Below, in pieces: positions 26,565-34,932 of a DNA stretch of 64,000 nt; position 1 is the first letter of the stretch, and every line of letters starts with the position of its first letter. This DNA comes from Streptomyces rimosus subsp. rimosus. Its GTDB lineage: Bacteria; Actinomycetota; Actinomycetes; Streptomycetales; Streptomycetaceae. The stretch spans positions 1 to 64,000 of the forward strand of contig NZ_JOCQ01000006.1 in the NCBI RefSeq assembly GCF_000720725.1, written 5' to 3'. Under the pieces are notes generated by a model. That model worked only from the letters and a program-made list of their open reading frames with translations. It was not told where the DNA came from and did no database searches. Both the position numbers and the translations under genes were made by a program.

Positions 26565-26616
26565 GTCCGCCCCTCCGTGTTGCCAGCGCTTGTCGCGCCA
26601 TGTACTGAGTTCTTGT

Positions 26617-26641
26617 GATGTGTCGCCCTCTGCGGCACATC
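26617..26641. promoter_or_regulatory. Imperfect inverted repeat upstream of the SDR gene
   Basis: GATGTGTCGC and GCGGCACATC (9 of 10 complementary) flank CCTCT, about 53-77 bases before the SDR start. It could be an operator. It also carries GATGT/ACATC half-sites like the GntR site, but with different spacing. Confidence 0.35.
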
Positions 26642-26692
26642 TCGATACTCGTGGCCGGGGGACGGCGTCGCTGGCGGAAACCGGACGGGGAA

Positions 26693-26752
26693 TCACGGCC
26701 GTACGCATCACGGCCGTACGAGCCACGGCCATACGCATCACGGCCGCACGAA
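26693..26752. repeat. 15-bp tandem repeat, four copies
   Basis: Four consecutive 15-mers of the form TCACGGCCGTACGCA with one to three changes each. They lie between the SDR gene and the end of the sugar operon. The rest of this 287-bp gap has no visible gene. Confidence 0.75.
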
Positions 26753-26851
26753 CCGGGCGCGCGTCACCAGACGATCACCCCGCCGCCCGCCTCGCGGGCG
26801 CGGCGGGGCGTCTCGGTTCTCCGCGTCCGCGTACGGCTCCCCCCTGCACCC

Positions 26852-27682
26852 CTACACCCCGTACACCCACCCCGCATTCCCCCCGAACACCGCCGCCCGT
26901 TCCTCCGGTGCAAGGTGGGCGGTCGTCGCTTCGGCCAGGGTGACGACGGTCTCGTACGGGGCGGCCAGGGTGCATACCGGCCAGTCGGAGCCGAACAGGA
27001 CGCGGTGGGGGCCGAAGGTGTCCAGGGTGTGGCGGGCGTAGGGCTCCATGTCGGCGGGGCGCCATGCCGCGTGGTCGGCCTCGGTGACCAGGCCGGAGAG
27101 TTTGCAGACGGTGTTGGGGAGGCGGGCGAGGGCGGCCAGGCCGTCGGCCCACGGCTGCCAGGCGCGGGCCGCGACGGCGGGTTTGGCGGCGTGGTCCAGG
27201 ACGAACGTGAGGGCGGGGAGCGCGCGGGCGGCGGCGAGTGCGGCGGGCAGTTGGCGCGGGGTGACCAGGAGGTCGTAGACGAGGCCGGCGTCCGCGACGG
27301 CGGCCAGGCCGCGCCGTACGGCGGGGCGGGCGAGCCAGTGCGGGTCGGGTTCGTCCTGGACCTGGTGGCGCAGGCCCACCAGGAGCGGTGGCATCGTGGC
27401 CAGGACCCCGGGCAGCCCGGGGTCGGTCAGGTCGGCCCAGCCGACGACGCCCCGGACGACGGGCGAGCGGGCCGCGATCGCGAGCAGTTCGGCGGTCTCG
27501 GCACGGGAGGCCGAGGACTGGACGAGGATGGTGCCGTGGATGCCGTGCGCGGCGAGGTGGGGTGTCAGGTCGCCGAGGGTGTACGTACGGCGGATCGGGT
27601 CGGCCCAGGCGCCGTCCATCCACGGCTGCGGACGCCGGGACAGGTCCCACAGGTGGTGGTGGGCGTCGATGCGGTCGGTCAT
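26852..27682 (-). CDS. Amidohydrolase-2 family lactonase (L-fuconolactonase-like)
   Basis: 276-residue TIM-barrel hydrolase of the COG3618 type. Features are the metal motif RIDAHHHLWD at the N-terminus, the LVGLRHQVQDEPDP segment, FVLDHAAKP and the metal-binding Asp in VLFGSDWPV. Members open sugar lactones such as L-fuconolactone or related aldonolactones. It is the last gene of the leftward operon. Its ATG overlaps the stop of the aldo/keto reductase (ATGA), which could supply its lactone. The exact sugar is inferred only. Confidence 0.87.
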   Translation of the reverse strand: MTDRIDAHHHLWDLSRRPQPWMDGAWADPIRRTYTLGDLTPHLAAHGIHGTILVQSSASRAETAELLAIAARSPVVRGVVGWADLTDPGLPGVLATMPPLLVGLRHQVQDEPDPHWLARPAVRRGLAAVADAGLVYDLLVTPRQLPAALAAARALPALTFVLDHAAKPAVAARAWQPWADGLAALARLPNTVCKLSGLVTEADHAAWRPADMEPYARHTLDTFGPHRVLFGSDWPVCTLAAPYETVVTLAEATTAHLAPEERAAVFGGNAGWVYGV

Positions 27683-28695
27683 GGGAGGGTCCCTGGGTCG
27701 GCGGTGGGAAGCGGCAGATCGGGGGCGAGCAGGCCGCGGGCGGTGAGGGTGTGCCAGAGGGCGTCCGGGATGTCGTACGTGAACAGTGCGGCGTTCTCCC
27801 GGGCCTCCTCCGGCGACGCGGCACCCGCCAGGACCCCGGCCACTGCGGGATGGCCGAACGGGAAGCGCAGCGCGGCGGCCTTGAGCGGCACGCCGAACTC
27901 CGCGCACACGGACGCGAGCCGCCGTGCCCGCTCCACCAGCGCGGCGGGTGCCGGCGCGTAGTCGTACGGGGCGCCGAGCGCCGGGTCGGCCAGCAGCCCG
28001 GAGTTGTAGACGCCGCCGACGACGACCGACGTGCCGCGACGGGCGCAGACCGGCAGCAGGTCGTCGAAGGCGCTGTGGTCGAGCAGGGTCCAGCGTCCGG
28101 CGCACAGCACCACGTCCACGTCGAGGTCGGCGACGAACCGGGCCGCCACGTCGCTGTGGTTGAGCCCGAACCCGATGGCGCCCACCACGCCCTCCGCGCG
28201 CAGTTCGGCGAGGGCGGGAAAGCCGGTCCCGTACACCTCGGGAACGTGGTCCTCGACGTCGTGCAGGTAGACGATGTCCACGGCGGAAACGTCCAGGCGC
28301 TCCAGGGACGCGGCGAGCGTGCGGCGGATGCCGTCGCGGGAGAGGTCCCACTCGCGGGCGCGCGGCGGCAGCTCGGTATAGCCCTGGCCGTCCACCGTCT
28401 CGCCGGGCGCGAGGGGCCGCAGCCGCCGCCCGACCTTGGTGGACAGCGTGTACGCGGCCCGGTCGCGCCCGGCCAGCGCCCGCCCCAGGCGCTCCTCGGA
28501 CAGGCCGAGCCCGTAGTGCGGCGCGGTGTCGAAGTGGCGGGCGCCGGTGTCGAAGGCGGCGTGCACGGTCTGTTGGGCGCGGTCCTCGGGGAGCGGCCGG
28601 TACAGGTTTCCGAGGGGAGCGCAGCCCAGCCCGAGGGGCGGTACGGTCACCCCCGTACGGCCCAACTGCCGTTCCCCGCGCGGTACATACGGCAT
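27679..28695 (-). CDS. Aldo/keto reductase (L-fucose/D-threo-aldose 1-dehydrogenase-like)
   Basis: 338-residue AKR barrel. The catalytic set is Asp-Tyr in HFDTAPHYGLGLSEERLG, Lys in TLSTKVGR and His in IVYLHDVEDH. The sequence LGLGCAPLGNLY at the start and the long FGVPLKAAALRFPFGHPAV region resemble bacterial aldose 1-dehydrogenases that oxidise L-fucose or D-arabinose to the lactone with NAD(P). Start ATG 28695 is 13 bases after the permease stop. Order in the operon (permease, dehydrogenase, lactonase) fits oxidative sugar catabolism. Confidence 0.87.
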   Translation of the reverse strand: MPYVPRGERQLGRTGVTVPPLGLGCAPLGNLYRPLPEDRAQQTVHAAFDTGARHFDTAPHYGLGLSEERLGRALAGRDRAAYTLSTKVGRRLRPLAPGETVDGQGYTELPPRAREWDLSRDGIRRTLAASLERLDVSAVDIVYLHDVEDHVPEVYGTGFPALAELRAEGVVGAIGFGLNHSDVAARFVADLDVDVVLCAGRWTLLDHSAFDDLLPVCARRGTSVVVGGVYNSGLLADPALGAPYDYAPAPAALVERARRLASVCAEFGVPLKAAALRFPFGHPAVAGVLAGAASPEEARENAALFTYDIPDALWHTLTARGLLAPDLPLPTADPGTLP

Positions 28696-28708
28696 CGCAC
28701 GTTCCTCC

Positions 28709-29740
28709 TCAGTCCTGCTGCTCGCCGCCCGCGAACCGGGAGATGACCAGCGCGACGATGATGATCAGGCCGTTGAGGAACTGGGTCCACAGCGGCGGCA
28801 CCCCGCCCAGCGTCATGACGTTGATGACGAGCTGGAGGGTCAGGACGCCGGTGAGCGCGCCGAAGAGCGTGCCGCGGCCGCCCTTGAGGCTGATGCCGCC
28901 GATGACGGCGGCGGCGAAGACCTGGAAGATCCAGCCGTTGCCCTGGCTCGCGGAGACCGCGCCGTAGTGGCCGGTGTAGAGGATGCCCGCGAAGGCGGCC
29001 AGCAGGCCGCCGACGGCGAGCACGGCCCAGGTGATCCGGTCCACCCGGATGCCGGCCGTGCGGGCGGCCTCCGGGTTGCCGCCGATCGCGTACAGCGCGC
29101 GGCCGTGCCGCAGGTAGCCGAGGACCGCGCCGCCGAGCGCGAACAGCGCCAGGCAGATCCAGACGGCGGCCGGGACGCCGAGCCAGGCGGTCCGGCCCAG
29201 GTAGGCGAAGGACTCCGGCACGTCGCCGATCGAGCGGCCCTCGGAGATGCCCAGTTGGAGGCCGCGCAGCATGGTCAGCATGCCGAGGGTGGCGATGAAG
29301 CCGTTGACGCGCAGCTTGAGCATCAGGAACCCGTTGGCCGCGCCGACCGCGGCGCCCACGGCCAGGCACAGCGGTACGGCCGTCCACTCCGGCAGCAGTT
29401 CCAGGCCGGCGAAGCGCCCGCCGTGCGCGGGCATCACCAGCCACAGGGCGAGCACCGGCGCCAGGCCGATGGTGGACTCCAGCGACAGGTCCATCCGGCC
29501 GCTGATCAGGATCAGCGCCTCGCCGAGCACCAGCAGGCCGAGTTCGGTGGACTGCTGGACGACGCCGACGAGGTTGTCGCGGGTCAGGAAGGCGGGCGAG
29601 ACGATGAAGCCGGTGACGCCGAGGACGAGGATCACCGGCACCAGGGACACGTCGCGCCAGCGGGCGAGCGCGGGACGCGGACGGCTTCGCGCCGGTGCGT
29701 CCGCCAGGCCGGGCGGCGGCTGCCGTGCGGTGTCGGTCAT
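28709..29740 (-). CDS. Sugar ABC transporter permease (RbsC/RhaP type)
   Basis: 343-residue BPD_transp_2 permease with about nine to ten membrane helices. Conserved segments include ALILISGRMDLSLESTIGLAPVLA, ANGFLMLKLRVNGFIATLGMLTMLRG, GRALYAIGGNPEAARTAGIRVDRI and AVIGGISLKGGRGTLFGALTGVL. It probably forms a homodimeric channel for a monosaccharide. The start ATG overlaps the ATPase stop (ATGA), so the subunits are co-translated. Confidence 0.92.
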   Translation of the reverse strand: MTDTARQPPPGLADAPARSRPRPALARWRDVSLVPVILVLGVTGFIVSPAFLTRDNLVGVVQQSTELGLLVLGEALILISGRMDLSLESTIGLAPVLALWLVMPAHGGRFAGLELLPEWTAVPLCLAVGAAVGAANGFLMLKLRVNGFIATLGMLTMLRGLQLGISEGRSIGDVPESFAYLGRTAWLGVPAAVWICLALFALGGAVLGYLRHGRALYAIGGNPEAARTAGIRVDRITWAVLAVGGLLAAFAGILYTGHYGAVSASQGNGWIFQVFAAAVIGGISLKGGRGTLFGALTGVLTLQLVINVMTLGGVPPLWTQFLNGLIIIVALVISRFAGGEQQD

Positions 29741-31326
29741 CGCGGACCGCCTCCTCCGGAGCCGTCCGTACCGTCCGCGCCCGACCCGTCGCCCCCGCCA
29801 CCCGGCCCCTGCACGCCCTCCACCCCCTCCATGGCCCCCACCAGCTCCTCCTCCCGCCACCCGCGCCCGAAGCGGGCGACGACCCGGCCGTGGAACACCG
29901 CCAGTACCCGGTCGCAGACCCGCAGGTCGTCCGGTTCGTCGGAGACGAGGAGGACGCCGCTGCCGGCCGCCGCCACGCCCCGTACGACGCCCAGCAGCGC
30001 GTCCTTGGACTTCACGTCCACCCCGTTGGTGGGCCGGACCGCGATCAGCACGGCGGGGTCGCGGGCCAGGGCACGGGCGACAACGACCTTCTGCTGGTTG
30101 CCGCCGGACAGGCCGGACACCGGCTGGCCGGGCCCGGCGGTGCGGATGTCCAGGTCGGTGATCATGCGCCGGGCGAACGCGCGGGTACGGGACGGCAGCA
30201 CCGTGCCCAGCGGTCCGAGCCGGTCGGTGACGGCCAGCGTCACGTTCTCGGCGACGCTGCGGCCCGGGACCAGCCCGTCGCGGTGCCGGTCCTCCGGTAC
30301 GTAGCCGATGCCCGCCTCGACCGCGTGCCGCACGCTGCCGGTCCGTACGGGCCGCCCGCGCACCTCGATCCGTCCGCCGTCCGGTGCCCGCACGCCCGCC
30401 AGCGTCTCGCCGATGGCGGTGTTCCCGCCGGCCGCGGCCCCGGCCAGGCCCACCACCTCGCCCGCCCGTACGGTCAGGTCCAGCGGCGCGAACACCCCGC
30501 GCAGCGCCAGCCCTTCGGTACGCAGCACCACGTCGCCCGCGGGCTGCCGGACGGCGTGCCCCGAGCCGGAGCGGGCCGCCCGCTCCCCCGTCATCGCCGC
30601 CACGAGGTCGTCCTCGGCCAGCCCGGTCACCGGCGCGGTCAGCACCGGGCGGGCGTCGCGCAGGACGGTGACGGTGTCGCACAGGTCGTACACCTCGTGC
30701 AGGTGGTGCGAGATGAACAGGAACGCGGCGCCGGTCGCGCGCAGGGCGCGCAGCTTGGCGAAGAGGCGGGCGGTGCCGCCCGCGTCGAGCCGGGCGGTGG
30801 GCTCGTCCAGGATGATCAGCCGGGCGCCGCCGGACAGCGCGCGGGCGATCTCGACGAACTGCCGCTGCCCGACGCCGAGGTCCTTGATCCGGGCCGCGGG
30901 GTCGATGTCGACGCCGTACTCGGCCAGCAGGGCGGCGGCCCGCGCGCGCAGGGCCCGCCACCGGATCACCCGCCCGTCCGGGAACCGGTTCAGATGGAGG
31001 TTTTCCGCGACGGTCAGCTCGGGGACCGTCATGGGCTTCTGGTGGACGCAGGCGGCCTTGCGCCGCCAGGCCGCGGCGTCGCCCCAGCGGGGTGCCGGTT
31101 CGCCGTCGAAGGCGACCCGTCCGGCGTCCGGCCGGGTCAGGCCGGTGAGTACGGACACCAGGGTGGATTTCCCGGCGCCGTTGCGGCCGACGAGGGCGTG
31201 TGCTGCACCGCGCCGTACGGTCAGCCCGGCGCCGTCCAGGGCCACGGTCGGCCCGTAGCGCTTGACGATGCCCTCGGCCTGTACGGCGGGCGGGCCGGCC
31301 CGGCCGTCGTCCGTGTCGTCCCGCAC
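29737..31326 (-). CDS. Sugar ABC transporter ATP-binding protein, two nucleotide-binding domains (RbsA/MglA type)
   Basis: 529-residue tandem ATPase. Domain 1 has an intact Walker A ALVGRNGAGKSTLVSVLTG, a signature loop LGVGQRQFVEIARALSGG and Walker B LIILDEPTARLD. Domain 2 is degenerate: the P-loop region reads GLAGAAAGGNTAIGETL and the Walker B region VLIAVRPTNGVDV, without the Asp-Glu pair, while its signature LSGGNQQKVVVARAL is intact. A weak second site is common in this family. Start GTG 31326 has GAGG 8 bases upstream; GTG 31335 is an alternative. The C-terminus is a Gly-rich tail. It lies between the binding protein and permease genes. Confidence 0.9.
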   Translation of the reverse strand: MRDDTDDGRAGPPAVQAEGIVKRYGPTVALDGAGLTVRRGAAHALVGRNGAGKSTLVSVLTGLTRPDAGRVAFDGEPAPRWGDAAAWRRKAACVHQKPMTVPELTVAENLHLNRFPDGRVIRWRALRARAAALLAEYGVDIDPAARIKDLGVGQRQFVEIARALSGGARLIILDEPTARLDAGGTARLFAKLRALRATGAAFLFISHHLHEVYDLCDTVTVLRDARPVLTAPVTGLAEDDLVAAMTGERAARSGSGHAVRQPAGDVVLRTEGLALRGVFAPLDLTVRAGEVVGLAGAAAGGNTAIGETLAGVRAPDGGRIEVRGRPVRTGSVRHAVEAGIGYVPEDRHRDGLVPGRSVAENVTLAVTDRLGPLGTVLPSRTRAFARRMITDLDIRTAGPGQPVSGLSGGNQQKVVVARALARDPAVLIAVRPTNGVDVKSKDALLGVVRGVAAAGSGVLLVSDEPDDLRVCDRVLAVFHGRVVARFGRGWREEELVGAMEGVEGVQGPGGGGDGSGADGTDGSGGGGPR

Positions 31327-31337
31327 GCTCGCCACCT

Positions 31338-32360
31338 CTACTTCCCCGCGGGCCGGTTGGCCCACAGTCGCGGATCGTCCACGTCGGCCCGCGTGACGAG
31401 CGGGGCCGGCAGCTGGTCCTCCAGGCCGTTCGGGATCTTCACTATCTTCGAGCCGTGGCCGGTGGGGCCGGGCGCGAACGTCCGGCCCGCGAGCGCCGCT
31501 CGCGCGTAGTACAGCGCGTACTTCGCGTACAGGTCGGCCGGCTGGGACAGTGTGGCGTCGATCGTCCCGGCGCGGATGGCGGCGAGCTCCTCGGGGATGC
31601 CGTCGTTGGAGACGACCGTGATGTGCCCGGCGGTGCCGGCCGGCTTGAGCAGGCCCCGCTGTTCGAGGAGTGCCAGGACGGGCCGGAGGAACGCGCCGCC
31701 CGCCTGCATGTAGATGCCGTCGGTGTCCGGGTACCGGCCCAGCAGGCTCTGGAGCTTGGCGGAGGCGACCTCGCCCTTCCAGTCGGTGGGCAGCTCGTGC
31801 ACGGTGATCCCCGGGTACTTCCTGCGCATGCAGGCGGCGAACGCCTCGGAGCGGTCCCGGCCGTTGACGGAGCTGAGGTCCCCCTGGAGCTCGGCGACCC
31901 GCCCGCGGCCGCCCAGTTTCCGGCCCAGGTAGTCGCACGACTTCTCCCCGAACGCGCGGTTGTCGGCCCGTACGACCATGTAGACCGGCCCCGCGTCGGG
32001 CCGGGTGTCCACGCTGACCACGGGGATCTTCCGGTCCGCGAGCCGGCGCAGTTCGGCGGTGATCGCGCCGGTGTCCTGCGGGGCGATCACCACCGCACCG
32101 GCGCCCTGGGCGGTGAGCGCCTGCACATTGGAGACGACCTTGGCCACGTCGTTCTGCGAGTTGGACAGCGGCAGCGCCCTGGTCCGGCTCGCGGCCAGCT
32201 CCTCTTCCATGTGGTCCTGGTAGGAGCTCCAGAAGTCGGTGTCGGCGCGCGGCAGGTCGATGCCGATCTTCCCCCGGGCGTCGCTGCCGCGGTTGCAGCC
32301 AGCGAGCGCGGCGGCCAACAGCAGGCCGCACACCGCCGCGCCGGTCGTACGTAGTCTCAT
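31338..32360 (-). CDS. Sugar-binding lipoprotein of the ABC transporter
   Basis: 340-residue periplasmic-binding-protein-like lipoprotein (Peripla_BP_4). The signal ends in AAALAGC at about residue 22. The fold starts with KIGIDLPRADTDFWSSYQDHME, then AQGAGAVVIAPQDT, IPVVSVDTRPDAG, LGRYPDTDGIYMQAGGA and TVVSNDGIPEELAAIRAGTIDATLSQP. It captures a monosaccharide for the adjoining permease and ATPase. ATG 32360 lies 73 bases after the SDR stop, the widest gap in the operon. Confidence 0.92.
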   Translation of the reverse strand: MRLRTTGAAVCGLLLAAALAGCNRGSDARGKIGIDLPRADTDFWSSYQDHMEEELAASRTRALPLSNSQNDVAKVVSNVQALTAQGAGAVVIAPQDTGAITAELRRLADRKIPVVSVDTRPDAGPVYMVVRADNRAFGEKSCDYLGRKLGGRGRVAELQGDLSSVNGRDRSEAFAACMRRKYPGITVHELPTDWKGEVASAKLQSLLGRYPDTDGIYMQAGGAFLRPVLALLEQRGLLKPAGTAGHITVVSNDGIPEELAAIRAGTIDATLSQPADLYAKYALYYARAALAGRTFAPGPTGHGSKIVKIPNGLEDQLPAPLVTRADVDDPRLWANRPAGK

Positions 32361-32433
32361 GGTCCCGTCCCAGGTCGAGGTGTACGGCGGTGCTGCGCCG
32401 CCCGTCCCGTACGGCTCGCGGTCCCGCCGTACG

Positions 32434-33219
32434 TCAGAGGACGGGGCGCGGCCGCAGCCCCTGCATGCCGCCGTCGACCGCGAGCGCGGTGCCGGTGATG
32501 CCGGAGGCGGCCGGGGACGCCAGGTGGGCGATGGCGGCGGCGACCTCGTCGGCGGTGACCATCCGGCCCGTCGGCTGCCGGGCGTTGAGCGCGGCCCGCT
32601 CGGCCGCCGGGTCCGGCGCCTGGTCCAGCAGCCGCCCGACCCACGGGGTGTCGGCCGTGCCGGGATTGACGCAGTTGACGCGGATGCCCTCGCGGACGTG
32701 GTCGGCGGCCATGGCGAGGGTCAGGGAGAGCACGGCGCCCTTGCTGGCGCTGTAGAGGGCGCGCTGCGGCAGTCCGGCGGTGGCGGCGATGGAACAGGTG
32801 TGGGTGATCGAGGCGCGGCCGGGACGCTCGGCGGCGCTGCGCCGCAGGTGCGGCAGGGCGGCCCGCGCGGTGCGCACCAGCCCCAGGACGTTGACGTCCA
32901 GGACGTGCCGCCACTCCGCGTCGGGATTGTCCTCGACCGTACCGACGGCGCCGATGCCCGCGTTGCCCACGAGGGCGTCCAGCCCGCCCAGCGCGTCCAC
33001 GGCCGCGGCGACCGCGGTCCGTACGGCGTCCTCATCGGTCACGTCGGCCGTCACGGGCAGCGTGCCGGGCGGCGCCCCGGCCGGGTCGCGGTCCAGTACG
33101 GCGACCCGGGCGCCGCGGCGCAGCAGCAGGGCGGCGGTGGCGGCGCCGATGCCGGAGGCGCCGCCGGTGACGATCGCGGCCATGCCCGCGAAATCGCGTC
33201 CTTCGGGGGCGGTGGTCAT
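32434..33219 (-). CDS. SDR-family dehydrogenase (probable 2-keto-3-deoxy-sugar-acid dehydrogenase)
   Basis: 261-residue short-chain dehydrogenase. The cofactor motif is AAIVTGGASGIGAATA with Asp in AVLDRDP, suggesting NAD. GNAGIG follows, and the active site is THTCSIAATAGLPQRALYSASKGAV. Its ATG overlaps the stop of the dehydratase gene (ATGA). In the non-phosphorylative fucose route an SDR oxidises 2-keto-3-deoxy-L-fuconate after the dehydratase, and the coupling fits that role. It could instead be the first sugar dehydrogenase. Confidence 0.88.
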   Translation of the reverse strand: MTTAPEGRDFAGMAAIVTGGASGIGAATAALLLRRGARVAVLDRDPAGAPPGTLPVTADVTDEDAVRTAVAAAVDALGGLDALVGNAGIGAVGTVEDNPDAEWRHVLDVNVLGLVRTARAALPHLRRSAAERPGRASITHTCSIAATAGLPQRALYSASKGAVLSLTLAMAADHVREGIRVNCVNPGTADTPWVGRLLDQAPDPAAERAALNARQPTGRMVTADEVAAAIAHLASPAASGITGTALAVDGGMQGLRPRPVL

Positions 33220-34604
33220 GCCGTGCCCTCCTGACCGCCCGTCGGGTCCGGGTCCAGGCCGGATTTCGGATCCGGGTCCGCGCCTTCCGGTGGCGTCCCG
33301 TCCGGCCCGGCCCGCCACACCGGCCCGTCCGGGAAGCGGTACGCGGCGACCGAAAGAGGCTTCATGCGGACGGAGAAGCCCGGGGCCGCGGGCGCGCGGT
33401 AGCGGCCGCCGGTGACGACGGCCGGGTCGGTGAAGTGCTCGTGGAGGTGGTCGACGTACTCGATCACCCGGTCCCGGCGGGTGCCGGACACCGCCACGTA
33501 GTCGAACATCGCCAGGTGCTGCACCATCTCGCACAGCCCGACGCCGCCCGCGTGCGGACATACCGGCACGCCGTATTTGGCGGCGAGCAGCAGGATCGCC
33601 ACGTTCTCGTTCACGCCCGCCACCCGGGCCGCGTCGATCTGCACGAAGTCCACCGCGCCCGCCTGGAGCAGCTGCTTGAACACCACGCGGTTGGCGGCGT
33701 GTTCGCCGGTGGCGACCTTGACCGGCTGGCCGGAGCGCACCGCGGCGTGCCCGAGGACGTCGTCGGGGCTGGTCGGCTCCTCGATCCAGTACGGCTCGTA
33801 CGGCGCGAGCGCGGTCATCCAGCGGACCGCGTCCGCCACGTCCCAGCGCTGGTTGGCGTCGACCGCGATCCGCACCCCGGGCCCGACGGCCTCCCGCGCC
33901 AGCCGCAGCCGCCGCACATCGTCGTCCAGGTCCGCGCCCACCTTGAGCTTGATCTGCCGGAAGCCGTCGGCCACCGCCTGCCCGGCCAGCCGGACGAGGG
34001 TGGCGTCGTCATGGCCGAGCCAGCCGGGCGAGGTGGTGTAGGCCGGGTAGCCCTCGGCCTTCAGGCGGGCGGCGCGCCCGTCGCGGCCCGGTTCCGCGGC
34101 GCGCAGGATCGCCAGCGCGTCGTCCGGGGTCAGCGCGTCGGACAGGTAGCGGAAGTCGACGAGGGAGACCAGTTCCTCGGGGGTCATGGCGGCCAGGAAC
34201 GCCCAGACCGGCAGTCCGGCGCGGGTGGCGGCCAGGTCCCAGGCGGCGTTGACCAGCGCCCCGGCCGCCATGTGCGCCACGCCCTTCTCGGGGCCGAGCC
34301 AGCGCAGCTGCGAGTCGTGCGTCAGGTCGCGGTGCAGGGCGGCCAGACCGGCGGCGGTGGCGGGGACCGGGCGGCCGGTCACGTACGGGGCGAGGGCACG
34401 GACCGCGGCGGCGACGATGTCGTTGCCGCGGCCGATGGTGAAGCACAGGCCGTGGCCCCGGCCGCCCTCGGCGGTGCGCAGCACGACGTAGACGGCGGAG
34501 TAGTTCGGGTCCGGGTTCATCGCGTCCGAGCCGGTCAGTTCCCGGGAGGTGGGGAAGCGGACGTCGTGGACCTCCAGCCCCGTGACGGTGTCGGTGACGG
34601 CCAT
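33216..34604 (-). CDS. Enolase-superfamily dehydratase, L-fuconate dehydratase-like
   Basis: 462-residue member of the mandelate racemase group. It starts LEVHDVRFPTSRELTGSDAMNPDPNYSAVYV. In the barrel the general base Lys lies in FRQIKLKVG, metal ligands in IAVDANQRWD, YWIEEPTSPDD and VATGEHAANR, and the His of the His-Asp pair in VCPHAGGVGLCEMVQHL, with Asp in FVQIDAARVAGVNEN. The arrangement matches L-fuconate dehydratase, which removes water from the sugar acid to give the 2-keto-3-deoxy acid. ATG 34604 has GGAGG upstream. It is the first gene of the operon; candidate GntR sites lie 31-59 bases before it. Confidence 0.9.
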   Translation of the reverse strand: MAVTDTVTGLEVHDVRFPTSRELTGSDAMNPDPNYSAVYVVLRTAEGGRGHGLCFTIGRGNDIVAAAVRALAPYVTGRPVPATAAGLAALHRDLTHDSQLRWLGPEKGVAHMAAGALVNAAWDLAATRAGLPVWAFLAAMTPEELVSLVDFRYLSDALTPDDALAILRAAEPGRDGRAARLKAEGYPAYTTSPGWLGHDDATLVRLAGQAVADGFRQIKLKVGADLDDDVRRLRLAREAVGPGVRIAVDANQRWDVADAVRWMTALAPYEPYWIEEPTSPDDVLGHAAVRSGQPVKVATGEHAANRVVFKQLLQAGAVDFVQIDAARVAGVNENVAILLLAAKYGVPVCPHAGGVGLCEMVQHLAMFDYVAVSGTRRDRVIEYVDHLHEHFTDPAVVTGGRYRAPAAPGFSVRMKPLSVAAYRFPDGPVWRAGPDGTPPEGADPDPKSGLDPDPTGGQEGTA

Positions 34605-34634
34605 GCGTACGCCTCCAGGGACGGGCGCGGAGGA

Positions 34635-34663
34635 ACATCGGACCTTTCCCGGACCTCCGATGT
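34635..34663. promoter_or_regulatory. Candidate GntR operators at the sugar-operon promoter
   Basis: ACATCGGACCT (34635-34645, half-site) and ACCTCCGATGT (34653-34663, one mismatch from the palindrome) face each other 31-59 bases before the dehydratase start. A third match, ACGTCGGATGT, is at 34794-34804. All share the core of the perfect inverted repeat before the GntR gene at 25100. The rest of the 328-bp gap (34605-34932) holds no gene, only promoters for the two divergent genes. Confidence 0.55.
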
Positions 34664-34932
34664 ATAGCGCCGCTCCGGCGGCAGCGTCCAGGGGGCGTGC
34701 GGACGGCGCGGGCCGGCGTCGAAATCCGGACGCCGGGCGGTGTCGGACCGGGCGCGGGCCCGGTACGGGGGCCGGGACGGACGCAATCCGAACACGTCGG
34801 ATGTATGCACACTCGTTCGTGCACAGGGGCTGCGTTGCGGTACCACGGACGCCGTAGGCTGGGGGCGCACGCAAAGGAACTGCTGCCGGTGGCCGCCCAG
34901 AGGAGGCGGCGCCGGTCGGAAGGAGGCGCTGG

